Source of the DNA: Pontibacter mucosus
GTDB lineage: Bacteria > Bacteroidota > Bacteroidia > Cytophagales > Hymenobacteraceae
Reading direction: 5' to 3'
Assembly (NCBI RefSeq): GCF_003054055.1
Contig: NZ_QBKI01000010.1
Location: forward strand, 124,001-188,000
Length of the DNA: 64,000 nucleotides
Below, piece by piece: positions 45,927 through 55,075 of the stretch. The notes under the pieces are model-generated. The model had not been told where the DNA came from. It searched no databases and was given only the letters and a program-made list of their open reading frames with translations. How positions within the stretch are numbered: position 1 is the stretch's first letter; each line of letters opens with the position of its first letter. Position numbers and translations under genes: made by a program.

Positions 45927-48900
45927 ATGGCTGATCAACTCACTCCTCAGTTTGATGTGCTTCCCCACGGAATAGTGGTGAAAGGCAATAAGGTGTTTGC
46001 CGCTTTTAAAATGGTAGTTTCCTTTTTGGAATTGAGTGGTGGTATAGCTGACCTTACAGATGCTGTTTGGTCGAAAGCGGTCAAGCTGGTTAATGAACAA
46101 AAGTGGCAATACCAAGTGGCCCCCCAAGGTATCGATTTTCGACTCTTTATCCGTCCGATCCAAAGCAATACATTAGATAGCGATTATCAACGATTACTTT
46201 TTTTGATAAAGCAAAATGGAGGTGAACCTAAGGAAAGCGAATCTTTTCACCTTGGTTATCGGCTTACGCAAAACAGGATGAAAAACTCTTTCGATTTCTT
46301 TAAAGGAGCATCGTTTTTCATCCCCAACCCGCCTGCAACTGCTGCAACTAAGCCCATCATTCAGTTTGAATACCCAACTGGTTCAGCAGCAGCCGGGCGT
46401 CCTGTTGATTACGGACGTTTTTTTAGTGAAGCTCGGACATTTTCTAACAGTCTAAATGTACAGGGCGCCACCAGCAACGCATATAACAAGCTAAATTTTA
46501 GTGCAGTATACGCCAGTTTACTGGATGAACCCTTAGCGGCTGAAGTTCAGTATGGCCTTATCCGCGAGTTTCTTATTGAGATGGGACAATTCCCCGACAA
46601 AGAGGGCGATACGCTTTATGATATTTACTGTAATGGTATTCAGACCAATAAATCTTTTGTTCTTCAAAAAAAGATTATAGGTGGCAAGGCCAAATATTAC
46701 CATGGTTTATCGAAGCGCTTTTTTACTGCTTTAGACTTTGATTCGGTGCGGTATGAAACTGAAGATCCTTATAAAAAACAACTGGAACAAAAGCACCTGC
46801 ATCCTGATGGCATTTATATTATTGCCGTCTATAAGGAAGATAGCAATGGCATCAAAGACCCATTCAACGCCCCAGAAACCCCAGAAATAAAAGGGTTCAA
46901 TACATTAGTCCGCTATCGATACAATAAAAAAGATCTTATTTATTCACTGAGCCTCCATGATAAATTGCTGACCTTTCCCAACGCAGGCAGCCTTACTAAA
47001 AAAAGTCAGTCGGGTTATCTTGCTGCCCGCAGCGAAATGCACATTAAAAATGCGGCCGTACGCAACAATGTTCTTCTGTCTTGGAGGGGGGATCACCTTA
47101 TTGTAAACAGGGTAGCAGGTACTCAACAGCAGGATATTGATAAGGAGACGGAACAAAAAGGAGGAGATATGAAGACTGAGGTGGACTATTGCGCAGAGGA
47201 CCAGTTTGTGCAGAAGAACCTAATGAAAGGAAAGGAAACCTTGGCAGTGGGATCACAAGCCCAATTACTGAGCGGCATTTCTTACGAATTTCTGTTTCGT
47301 TCAGTAAGCTCTACCCACCACTACTTTCCATACAAAGCAGAAGTAGCACCGCCCGACGCAGAGTCCACGCTTACAGTAGAAGATATAGTTGTTGAGGCAA
47401 CGCCGCTGTTGTCGCCAATAGACTTTTCGGTACACCAAGTAGAGAAAATTCCAATAGCTTCACCCTCTATTATTGGAAGACGAAATTACACAGGCAATAC
47501 AGAAACAGTGGATCAGCATAACCATTTAGTATTATTGAAAACTGCCTCCAATACTACTGAGTGGCGCTACATCTATCCCCCACAGATTAAGCGTGAAAAT
47601 TTCCGGATAATGGGTGGACAGACTGTTGAAGCACTAACCCAAACTCACCTAAGAGAAGAAAAGGTCACGCTGCCAAACTTTGTTACACGGTGCCAAAGAT
47701 TGGACCACAGGATGCAACAAAAAATTTATAGATTACATATACCCGGCGTACCGATTCCCTACCTAGCTGATTTGAGAGGGAAAGACTTGTATATTATGCC
47801 TTCGGATTTTTTTACATCAATGTACATAAAACCCGGAAAAGTGCCTGCCTATATTTACCGAAACAACTACCCTTTTTATGATCAGACAGAACCTGTAACG
47901 TTGCAGGCTAAGGCAATAGGCAGTGTGAACCAGATAGTGTTTACAGGTCATTCAGGAAATAAACTTGTTTTTGATAAGTTATATGATGGCATTTATAACT
48001 TTGATGTATATGTAGTGGACGATTCCTTTAGTGCTTCGGCTCCCAACTTAATGAAATACAATGCTGCGCCAGTTAGAGTATCGATTGTAAATAAGCCAGT
48101 CCCACCTAACTTGAAAGGCAATCCAACAACTGATATTATTCGATCAGATAATAGTTCTATACGCAATTTTTGGTATTTCCCCATAGCTGCAGCCAAAGAA
48201 ACCCATTCTTGGAAATCTATAAAATATTTGGAAGAAAACATGGTCCTTCAGCTAAGGCATGAAAACGTGGACGAGCTTCTAAATCAGCAATATGAAAGTA
48301 GTTTCCGATCCACTTTACTACGTAAAGAATATCCTTACGAATTGTTTCTTACACAGCAAAGTTCCATTGATGTACGAAAGAGATCCGGCTTATTTCCATA
48401 CATTTATCCTGAGCAGCTGATGCTTAAATACTCTATTCCCACCAAGCTTTCAGGATCAGGCATATTTTTCCAGCTAAAACTAAATGAGCAGAGCACCCTT
48501 GAAGCCTTTTATGATCAAACGGCCGGTGGGAGTCTTCGGTTGGGTGATGAGGAGGTTAAAGGCAATGAATTTACTCTTCAAATTATTTTTGAGCCTTCAG
48601 AACACTGTTATTATGTTGTTAAGGATGGGACCAGATGGCAGAAACTATCACAGCTCATACATCCAGAACTCTCTGTTGTCGATCTGCAACTACCCCCAGA
48701 GGTGCTTCCCTTTGTGGTGCTAGATGGGACTGGAAACATTAGTTTAGAAAGGTCAGGGCGATATATTTTTATTGCCAACTTGGGACACCCCTATGCCTGT
48801 ATTAAAAGAGTAAAATTATTTGGATCATCCATTTTTCAAGCATATTTCCCTGGAGCATCTACAGAATATGACATTGGCACAGAAGGTACTATCTTTAGCC

Positions 48901-49949
48901 TCGCCATTCCGAATAATAGTCAACCCACTGCTCCAAAGGTAGATGTAGATATATTGCTCAAACATCAAATAGACTTGGGCTGGTCAGAGCCTAGATCTGT
49001 CAATCTGAAGGAAAATATCACAGAAAGCCTAGTCCGCTTGACTGTTCAAGAAGATTTTATGACTGAAGGCAAAAATCAGTTGGGCATTGTGCTTTCGAAA
49101 GTAAATGCAGTTGCAGGTGACAAAGATCCTTATGTTTCCAGAATAGGAGAGGATATTACTAAGTTGACAAGCACGGACTGGTCTAATGATACACTAAGAA
49201 GTCTGCTAGACCTATCGGAAAAAGATCCGGCGTTAAATAAGTATTTCACTGATAAATTATTGTATTGTCAGATTAATCAAGGCGTTTACGAAGTGCTTCG
49301 ATGTACTCCGTATTATAATACAGAGCTTCGCAAATGGCAGGTTGTGCTTCCTTTAAAATTTTTCCAGGGATCTGAGGTGATGTTTTTGAAATTGGTATGC
49401 CTGAAGATTGCGCCAGGGAAAAACCCACCTACTGGTAACTATACTCCGCATAACCCTTTCAAAGACACTACAGGCACGAATCTTTCGTCCTTTAGTGATG
49501 CGGTACAACTACCGGTTTATACGCGAAAGATTATCCGCGTAACGAGAAAAAAGCAAGGTGGGCGTACTACGTTTACCATTCGTGTTAACTCCAAATCTCG
49601 CCATATTAAGAAAATCTATTTCTTGATGATGCTTAAGGAAAATCCAACTGGTTTTTTGCTTAACCTTAAAGATAGTACCCATATTGATAAGCTCTCTAGC
49701 CTCGTATCCTTTACGGTAGTTCCTAGTGCGGAGGGCACTCCAAAAAAGGGTAAAATATTGGCTTTCAACAGCACTGAAGATGTCACAGTTTATAGAGAAG
49801 ATTGTTACTCACTATTGGTATTAGAATGTGAAATTCACGACAATGCTGGTAATCTTCCAACCCATAAATCTTTCGATGTACCAGAAAATCCTTTCTTTGA
49901 AATGAAGGGTGTGCGTGTAATTAACTTGGCAGAATTTAAAGTAAATTGA
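45927..49949 (+). CDS. large protein of unknown family (1,340 aa)
   Basis: No recognised domain, signal peptide or membrane segment. The protein begins MADQLTPQFDVLPHGIVVKG and is beta-rich throughout, with many short aromatic strands and proline turns. Near the middle there is a Glu-rich break (DKETEQKGGDMKTEVDYC, about 395-415). Two later parts have Ig-like spacing (YDGIYNFDVYVVDDSF at about 690, and SLLVLECEIHDNAGNLP at about 1305). It lies 7 bp after the Tat protein gene and 16 bp before the protease gene, so the three form one operon. Without its own signal, it may be cytoplasmic or be carried out bound to the Tat substrate. Confidence 0.7.
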   Translation: MADQLTPQFDVLPHGIVVKGNKVFAAFKMVVSFLELSGGIADLTDAVWSKAVKLVNEQKWQYQVAPQGIDFRLFIRPIQSNTLDSDYQRLLFLIKQNGGEPKESESFHLGYRLTQNRMKNSFDFFKGASFFIPNPPATAATKPIIQFEYPTGSAAAGRPVDYGRFFSEARTFSNSLNVQGATSNAYNKLNFSAVYASLLDEPLAAEVQYGLIREFLIEMGQFPDKEGDTLYDIYCNGIQTNKSFVLQKKIIGGKAKYYHGLSKRFFTALDFDSVRYETEDPYKKQLEQKHLHPDGIYIIAVYKEDSNGIKDPFNAPETPEIKGFNTLVRYRYNKKDLIYSLSLHDKLLTFPNAGSLTKKSQSGYLAARSEMHIKNAAVRNNVLLSWRGDHLIVNRVAGTQQQDIDKETEQKGGDMKTEVDYCAEDQFVQKNLMKGKETLAVGSQAQLLSGISYEFLFRSVSSTHHYFPYKAEVAPPDAESTLTVEDIVVEATPLLSPIDFSVHQVEKIPIASPSIIGRRNYTGNTETVDQHNHLVLLKTASNTTEWRYIYPPQIKRENFRIMGGQTVEALTQTHLREEKVTLPNFVTRCQRLDHRMQQKIYRLHIPGVPIPYLADLRGKDLYIMPSDFFTSMYIKPGKVPAYIYRNNYPFYDQTEPVTLQAKAIGSVNQIVFTGHSGNKLVFDKLYDGIYNFDVYVVDDSFSASAPNLMKYNAAPVRVSIVNKPVPPNLKGNPTTDIIRSDNSSIRNFWYFPIAAAKETHSWKSIKYLEENMVLQLRHENVDELLNQQYESSFRSTLLRKEYPYELFLTQQSSIDVRKRSGLFPYIYPEQLMLKYSIPTKLSGSGIFFQLKLNEQSTLEAFYDQTAGGSLRLGDEEVKGNEFTLQIIFEPSEHCYYVVKDGTRWQKLSQLIHPELSVVDLQLPPEVLPFVVLDGTGNISLERSGRYIFIANLGHPYACIKRVKLFGSSIFQAYFPGASTEYDIGTEGTIFSLAIPNNSQPTAPKVDVDILLKHQIDLGWSEPRSVNLKENITESLVRLTVQEDFMTEGKNQLGIVLSKVNAVAGDKDPYVSRIGEDITKLTSTDWSNDTLRSLLDLSEKDPALNKYFTDKLLYCQINQGVYEVLRCTPYYNTELRKWQVVLPLKFFQGSEVMFLKLVCLKIAPGKNPPTGNYTPHNPFKDTTGTNLSSFSDAVQLPVYTRKIIRVTRKKQGGRTTFTIRVNSKSRHIKKIYFLMMLKENPTGFLLNLKDSTHIDKLSSLVSFTVVPSAEGTPKKGKILAFNSTEDVTVYREDCYSLLVLECEIHDNAGNLPTHKSFDVPENPFFEMKGVRVINLAEFKVN

Positions 49950-49965
49950 TTTTTAGAAACTTAAG

Positions 49966-51297
49966 ATGTTTGTAAAATTTTGTCTTTCTGTGTCTATCAT
50001 TATTTTTACCTTGCTGCTCTCATGCAACAACGTATCTAAAGACAGCCCCGATAATGTTAAGGTAGATACTTTTCCCCAACCTACCTCTACATCTGATTCG
50101 AGTGTGGTTGCCAAAAAAAATGAGGTGGCTCAGCCATTGGAAGGTGATTATATTCTTGTGTATGATGATACACTAGCTCGCCGTCTTGCCGCCATTCAAA
50201 TACCTGGTGAAAAAAAGAGTAATCCAGGTTATTTGGACAGTTTGTTTACTGCGGAAGCCAAAAGAATTTTTGAGTTTCAGCTGTTGGCTGAGGATCCTAC
50301 CCTTGAAATTTACAATGCGACTGCATTTTGTTTATTTGCGCGTTCTCGTCTTTCTTATTCCGGTTTAGTTGCCAAAAGTAAACTGTACAGGAACACCGGT
50401 TTACGCAGGGTAGAAGACAACTACTTATTTCGAGTTGATATTCCGGAATCTAAAAGTGTGGCAGCGCCTCCAACATCGGAAGCGCAGTGGGGAGTGCTTG
50501 CTGTCAGTAATTCTTCCAAACCCAATGGTACTTATAAAGCAGCCTGGGTGCTGGATACCGGTATTGATCCCGAACATGAAGACCTCAATGTTGATATGGT
50601 CCGATCGCAAAGTTTTGTTGACGGAGAAGCTCTTATGGATCAAAACGGGCACGGGACACACATTGCTGGTATAATTGGAGCAAAAGCAAACGGTACCGGT
50701 GTGGTAGGAATAGCTCCAAATGCTCCTATACGGGCACTAAAAGTGATTTCTTCAGATAATCAAATCATATTAGGGGATTTAATACGAGCTCTTAACTATG
50801 TATTATTTAATAGTATTTCCGGTGAAGTAATGAATTTAAGTTTTGTTCGCGGTTTTGGGCCGGACATTGATGTACCCATTATTCAAAGCATTGCAGCCAG
50901 AGGGGTTTATGTGACCATTGCTGCCGGCAATTCCAGTAATATGCCTAGCCGGTCTGCGGAGAATATAGACTCCTACACGTATAATGGTCGTACAGGAGTT
51001 TACCCAGCTGCCATAAATGGTCCCCGAATTTACACAGTATCTGCTTTTGGTAGTCCCTTGCATGATGCCATTTTCGCAAATTATGGCCCTTCTGTAGATT
51101 TTAGTATGCCTGGAGTAAACATTATATCAGCTGAGCCTTTGGGGCAGTATTCAAGTCGTGATGGAACTAGCATGGCAGCGCCTCATTTGGCCGGTTTATT
51201 ACTCTTACACAATGGTAGTGTCCACAATAGCTCGAAAGTCCTATGTTCCCATGATGGTAATACTTACCAAGTAGCTAGCGAGCCTAAACTTGATTGA
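49966..51297 (+). CDS. subtilisin-like serine protease, lipoprotein (S8 family, 443 aa)
   Basis: The lipobox FTLLLSC (C20) anchors the enzyme outside the cytoplasm. The catalytic triad is intact: D197 in WVLDTGID, H229 in QNGHGTHIAG, S402 in DGTSMAAPH, with oxyanion N322 in IAAGNSS. Residues about 60-160 form a propeptide-like N-terminal domain. The protein stops only about 40 residues after the active serine, shorter than most S8 catalytic domains, and contains single cysteines. It is the last of three tightly spaced genes, so its natural substrate may be one of the two giant proteins before it. TGATG at its end couples it to a 38-aa ORF. Confidence 0.9.
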   Translation: MFVKFCLSVSIIIFTLLLSCNNVSKDSPDNVKVDTFPQPTSTSDSSVVAKKNEVAQPLEGDYILVYDDTLARRLAAIQIPGEKKSNPGYLDSLFTAEAKRIFEFQLLAEDPTLEIYNATAFCLFARSRLSYSGLVAKSKLYRNTGLRRVEDNYLFRVDIPESKSVAAPPTSEAQWGVLAVSNSSKPNGTYKAAWVLDTGIDPEHEDLNVDMVRSQSFVDGEALMDQNGHGTHIAGIIGAKANGTGVVGIAPNAPIRALKVISSDNQIILGDLIRALNYVLFNSISGEVMNLSFVRGFGPDIDVPIIQSIAARGVYVTIAAGNSSNMPSRSAENIDSYTYNGRTGVYPAAINGPRIYTVSAFGSPLHDAIFANYGPSVDFSMPGVNIISAEPLGQYSSRDGTSMAAPHLAGLLLLHNGSVHNSSKVLCSHDGNTYQVASEPKLD

Positions 51298-51413
51298 TGG
51301 AATATGACATTTACTATATATTAATTGACGCTCTTACAGGTAGACCAGAGATCATTGAAAGCTCAACACCAAGGGTGGCGGTGTTGAATAGTGCTATATG
51401 CGATAACCAATGA
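51297..51413 (+). CDS. small ORF (38 aa) overlapping the protease stop
   Basis: ATG 51297 overlaps the protease TGA by one base (TGATG). The product begins MEYDIYYILIDALTGRPEII and ends at TGA 51411-51413. It may be a short partner or the start of a gene cut off by later rearrangement. The following 340 bp to the RadC hairpin contain no gene I can support and are AT-rich. Confidence 0.35.
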   Translation: MEYDIYYILIDALTGRPEIIESSTPRVAVLNSAICDNQ

Positions 51414-51745
51414 ATAAACTAGCTATAGTATTTCGTTTTTTGAACCTATAGGTTTAAGAGATTACGCTATTAATAATCTATCTGAAGTGCATACAGCTGG
51501 AGAACATCGTCAAAGGCTATTAAATTTAAAAATGATAATAAATAACTTCTGTTGCAAACAGGAGTTTGCTGTCTGGTAGATGATAAGTTGTAATAAGCAT
51601 AGTATTTTAAACTGCTACTCTACCAATTATCGAAACGTTGTGTTTCATCTTGAGACTTAAATACACTTTTGATAAGTAGCTAGTATTGAAATCAATCTGC
51701 ACAAAAGGTATTCTGTCTTGGAGGGTGAGTTTATAAGTATATATT

Positions 51746-51782
51746 AGCAGACGAGGGGCTCTACATGAGCCCCTCGTCTGCT
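51746..51782 (-). terminator. terminator hairpin containing the radC stop codon
   Basis: A perfect 15-bp stem (51746-51760 with 51768-51782) has a 7-nt loop holding the stop codon of the RadC gene (51761-51763), so the right arm encodes its last residues. On the minus strand an AT-rich tail (ATATATACTTAT) follows. Confidence 0.6.
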
Positions 51783-52237
51783 AGTGAGTAATAGCCCTCG
51801 CTGGTGAGAATGATATGATCCAGCACCGCGATGTCCAGCAGCTCGCCGCCTTGTTTGATTTTCTTAGTGAGCTGCAGGTCGGCCTGGCTGGGTTTGAGGT
51901 TGCCCGAAGGGTGGTTGTGGGAGAGGATGACGGCCGAGGCGCAGGCTTTAAGCGCGGCCACGAAGACGAGCTTGGGGTCTGCCACGGTGCCGGCCACGCC
52001 GCCGGTGGAGAGCTCGTAGACGCCCAGCACGCGGTTGGCCCGGTTTAAGAGCAGCACCTTGAACTGCTCGACGAACTCCAGCTTTCCTAAATCCCAGCTC
52101 TCTTTGAGGACCTTGTAGGAGTCGGCCGAGCAGGTGACCTGCGGCCTTTCGCTGGGCTTTACCTTGTTACGGTAGGAGAGCTTGACTTCGGCTACTCGGG
52201 TTGTGGCGGAGATTTTAACGGTCTTTTCCATAATCAT
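51761..52237 (-). CDS. RadC-family JAMM-domain protein (158 aa)
   Basis: The C-terminal MPN/JAB domain carries SHNHPSGNLKPSQAD with the H-x-H...D metal ligands, preceded by FKVLLLNRANRVLGV and ending in DHIILTSEGYYSLAD. This is the short RadC form, lacking the N-terminal HhH region, that is common on Bacteroidota mobile elements. Despite the historical name, a repair role is unproven. Start ATG 52237 or 52231. It is read in the same direction as the mobilization operon, 375 bp downstream of the coupling-protein gene. Confidence 0.85.
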   Translation of the reverse strand: MIMEKTVKISATTRVAEVKLSYRNKVKPSERPQVTCSADSYKVLKESWDLGKLEFVEQFKVLLLNRANRVLGVYELSTGGVAGTVADPKLVFVAALKACASAVILSHNHPSGNLKPSQADLQLTKKIKQGGELLDIAVLDHIILTSEGYYSLADEGLM

Positions 52238-52503
52238 CTGGTTTTTAGAGTGAGGGAATTGATTATGGTGCCCCTACAGGCCCCGGGCAACCAAGCCCGG
52301 AAGGAAACGGAATAAATGGGCCGTGGGCGGGCCTCGAGGGTTTATGCCGTAGTCTTTTGGGCGCCCCGGCAGCCCGGGGCCTACCTTTGCGCCAACACCA
52401 ATGACCATGGACTTTTGCATTGAAGTGGCTTCCGGCCTGCGCCTTCCAGCTTCCCGCTTTTTCTTCCTCCTTTTGATCAGTTGCCTTTACCATTACCACC
52501 GCG

Positions 52504-52550
52504 CTGTTGGCATGTGGGAAACCCAATGGGCTTTTTCCACATGCCAACAG
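52504..52550. repeat. inverted repeat in the coupling protein-radC gap
   Basis: CTGTTGGCATGTGG (52504-52517) and its exact complement (52537-52550) enclose a loop of about 19 nt. It lies 64 bp past the coupling-protein stop and may terminate that operon. The remainder of 52238-52613 shows no gene. Confidence 0.55.
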
Positions 52551-52613
52551 CCTTTGAAGTGGGTCTTGGAATGATTTCCAGCGCTTGGGCAAACTGTTGT
52601 TATTGAAGCACCG

Positions 52614-54281
52614 TTACACGTCCAGCCGGAAGCGGGAGGCGGGGTCTTGCCCTGCCCGTTTCCCCGGTTCGGTCTCCTGCGGCGCGTCCACCGCCACGAG
52701 CAGGCTGTTTACCTCCCGCCTTACCCGCCGGTAATATTCCAGCATGTCGCCTTCCGCAGTAGGCTGAGGGAGGGGGACTTGCGGCGGCCTTGCCGGCACC
52801 CGGAACTGCGCGTTGAACTCTGTCATGTTGCTCTCCACGGCGATGCCGGCGAAGCGGCCCACCGGGAACCGGAGGAACGCGCTGGCCCTGATCCTGTCGC
52901 GCTCCTGCACCGTCTCGCTTTTCCCCTCGTTGCCCCCGAGCCACTGGCGCCAGTTTCTGCTCGCGCTCGAGGTGGTGTAGACCTGGTCGTAGCGCCCGAA
53001 CTGCTCGGACATGAACCGGGCCGTCTTGCTGCTGCTCACCCGGCCGTAGAAGTGGGTGTTGAGCGCCGCGCTCAGTACGTCGGCCTTCTCCGTGCCGTAC
53101 ATGTCTACCATCTGCGCCAGGTCCTGGCACATAAACACGGTGGCCACCCGGTTGCTCCTGGCCGTGTTGGGCAGCAGATCCAGGTGGGGGATGAAGAGCG
53201 TCGGCCCCTCGTCCAGCAAGAGGAAGCTGTGGTGCTTGCCCGGCTGGTTCATCAGTCGGGTGGCCACGGTGATCACCAGGCTGCACAGCGGCGCGTAGGT
53301 GCCGGCAAGGCTCGGGTGGCTCCCCAGCGATAGGACAATAGGGTTCTCTGGGTCGTTGATGTCCAGGGAGAAGTCATCGCCCCCGAAGAGGTAGCAGATC
53401 TCGGGCGTGTTGATTTGCGCGATGGCCCCTTGCAGCGTGCCGACCACGCCGCTCACCTGGTTCTCCGCCCCCCGCTCCAGCGCCCCCAGGATGGAGACGG
53501 TCATCTGCGCGCACTGCTCGTTTTGCTTAAGCGTCTTCAGCAGCGCCTCGTCCGGGCTGGTGACCAGGGCCAGCACGTGGGGCAGGTCACACATCTCGGG
53601 GTGCTCTGAGCGCAGGTACCAGATGCAGGCGGTCAGAAGGTCGGTGGCGCTGCGGGTCCAGAAGTCGGGCCGCCTAATGCTCTCCCGCATCAGGTTGCTG
53701 ACGATGGCCGTGGCGTACTCCCGCGCGTAGCCGGTGTGGGGCAGGTAGCGGGGGTGCAGGGGATTGACACGGTAGGAGCGGAGCGGGTCGTGGAAGTTAA
53801 GGAAGTAGTGCGGCAGCGGGTTTTGCCGTGCGGCCAGCAAGCTGTACATGTCCCCAGTCAGACTGGGGAACTTGAAGTCGTAGAGTACCCCGGTGTAGCC
53901 TTTTTGGGCGAAGCCGCGCATCAGGGGCAGGGCGATGCTCTCGCTCTTGCCGCTGCCGGCAGCGCCCACGACCAGTATCCCCCTGAAAGGGTTGTAGAGC
54001 CGGATCGGCCCTCGGGTGGTAGCCAGCTCCAGGCTGTAGGGATGCCTGTCGGCTCTCAGCCCCTGCCCGAACCGGCTTACCCGTTCCAGTATATATCTGG
54101 AGAATCGGCAGAGCCCATAGGAGGCAATGCATACGAAAAGGCCTCCCACCGCTAGCACAACACCACCGGCCACCTTGGGGGCCTGGTGCACGAGCACAGG
54201 AAACAGGGCCATGCCGAAAAGCAAAAGTAGCAGGGCCAGGCAGCCGCAGCCGCGGTAATCCCTTAATTGTCCTCGTCTCAT
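52614..54281 (-). CDS. type IV coupling protein (TraG/TraD/VirD4-like, 555 aa)
   Basis: Two N-terminal transmembrane helices (about 15-33 and 37-57) anchor the ATPase. Walker A is VVGAAGSGKSES (about 105-116), with RGILVVG before it, and Walker B is HSFLLLDEGPTLF (about 345). ARSNRVATVFMCQDLAQM is the usual VirD4-type motif after it. It would link the relaxase-DNA complex to a conjugation pore supplied by another element. The start overlaps the relaxase stop (ATGA at 54278-54281), and the gene is third in a relaxosome operon. Confidence 0.88.
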   Translation of the reverse strand: MRRGQLRDYRGCGCLALLLLLFGMALFPVLVHQAPKVAGGVVLAVGGLFVCIASYGLCRFSRYILERVSRFGQGLRADRHPYSLELATTRGPIRLYNPFRGILVVGAAGSGKSESIALPLMRGFAQKGYTGVLYDFKFPSLTGDMYSLLAARQNPLPHYFLNFHDPLRSYRVNPLHPRYLPHTGYAREYATAIVSNLMRESIRRPDFWTRSATDLLTACIWYLRSEHPEMCDLPHVLALVTSPDEALLKTLKQNEQCAQMTVSILGALERGAENQVSGVVGTLQGAIAQINTPEICYLFGGDDFSLDINDPENPIVLSLGSHPSLAGTYAPLCSLVITVATRLMNQPGKHHSFLLLDEGPTLFIPHLDLLPNTARSNRVATVFMCQDLAQMVDMYGTEKADVLSAALNTHFYGRVSSSKTARFMSEQFGRYDQVYTTSSASRNWRQWLGGNEGKSETVQERDRIRASAFLRFPVGRFAGIAVESNMTEFNAQFRVPARPPQVPLPQPTAEGDMLEYYRRVRREVNSLLVAVDAPQETEPGKRAGQDPASRFRLDV

Positions 54282-55075
54282 CGCCTGATCCCCCTGTTTT
54301 GCCTGCGCCCGAGCTCCTGCGCCTGCTTTTGCTCCTGCTGCTGTTTCATCTTCTCCGCCTGCTTCTCTTGCTGTTTCCGCTGCGCCTCCAGCGCCGCCCT
54401 CTCCCGGGCCTGCTGCCGGATCGCCTCCACGTCTCCCTTTTTCAGGGCACGGCAGTAGGCGAAGCTTTCCTGCGGCTCTCTTTTGTAGCCCGTCTGGCGG
54501 TCGAACCGCTCCTCACAAGCGCTCACGAAGGCCTCCCGGTCAAAGCCGCCCCGCACGGCCCCTTTCCCCGTAGCGCGGTGGTTGGTCATGGGGCTGAGCT
54601 TGACCTTATTGGCCACGTCCTTGCGCGAGACGATGAGGTGGGCGTGCATCTGCTCGCCCACCTCATCGTCTCGCTCGTGGTGTACCTTGCCGTAGTAGAG
54701 GATATCTTTCGCAGTGAGCCCCTTGTTGAAGTTGGCCGCGTAGGCCGGCAGCACCTCCTCCCGCACGTAGGCCTTGAGCGCCCGGGCCTGCTCCTCCTTC
54801 GTTTCGCCCAGGTGACGCAGCTCCTTCTCCGAGGGGCTGACGATCAGGGCGTAGAACTTGGCGTCGTTCTTTCCCAGCTGCCCCTTGTTGTGGTCGAGCC
54901 GGTAAATGGCCTCCCGGGCGCTCACCCTGTCGCGCTCCTGGTCGAAGAAGGGCTCGGTGGCCTGCCCCTCCCGGAGGCGCTCCAGGTCCTCGTGCTGGAG
55001 GTAGTTCACAAGGGCCGCGCTGCTGCCCCGGTTGGCGTAGGTGCCGGTGCCCCCGCCCAGGATCTTGATGTTCAC
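54278..55075 (-). CDS. relaxase, DUF5712/MobB-like (265 aa)
   Basis: A GTG start at 55075, overlapping the preceding stop (GTGA), gives MNIKILGGGTGTYANRG, the family N-terminus; the longer open frame upstream is out of register with the BfmA gene and is not used. QMHAHLIVSRKD (about 150-162) supplies an H-x-H metal site of HUH relaxases, and YYGKVHHERDD precedes it. The last 60 residues are a Gln/Lys/Glu/Arg-rich helix (RKQQEKQAEKMKQQQEQ). It would nick DNA at an oriT, probably in the region upstream of the operon. Confidence 0.8.
   Translation of the reverse strand: MNIKILGGGTGTYANRGSSAALVNYLQHEDLERLREGQATEPFFDQERDRVSAREAIYRLDHNKGQLGKNDAKFYALIVSPSEKELRHLGETKEEQARALKAYVREEVLPAYAANFNKGLTAKDILYYGKVHHERDDEVGEQMHAHLIVSRKDVANKVKLSPMTNHRATGKGAVRGGFDREAFVSACEERFDRQTGYKREPQESFAYCRALKKGDVEAIRQQARERAALEAQRKQQEKQAEKMKQQQEQKQAQELGRRQNRGIRR

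Noticed and set aside
40730..51297. Reading the large-protein operon as a contractile injection (eCIS/T6SS-like) locus
   Set aside because: No sheath, tube, baseplate, spike or AAA+ genes are recognisable; only the coiled-coil and beta-rich shape is suggestive.
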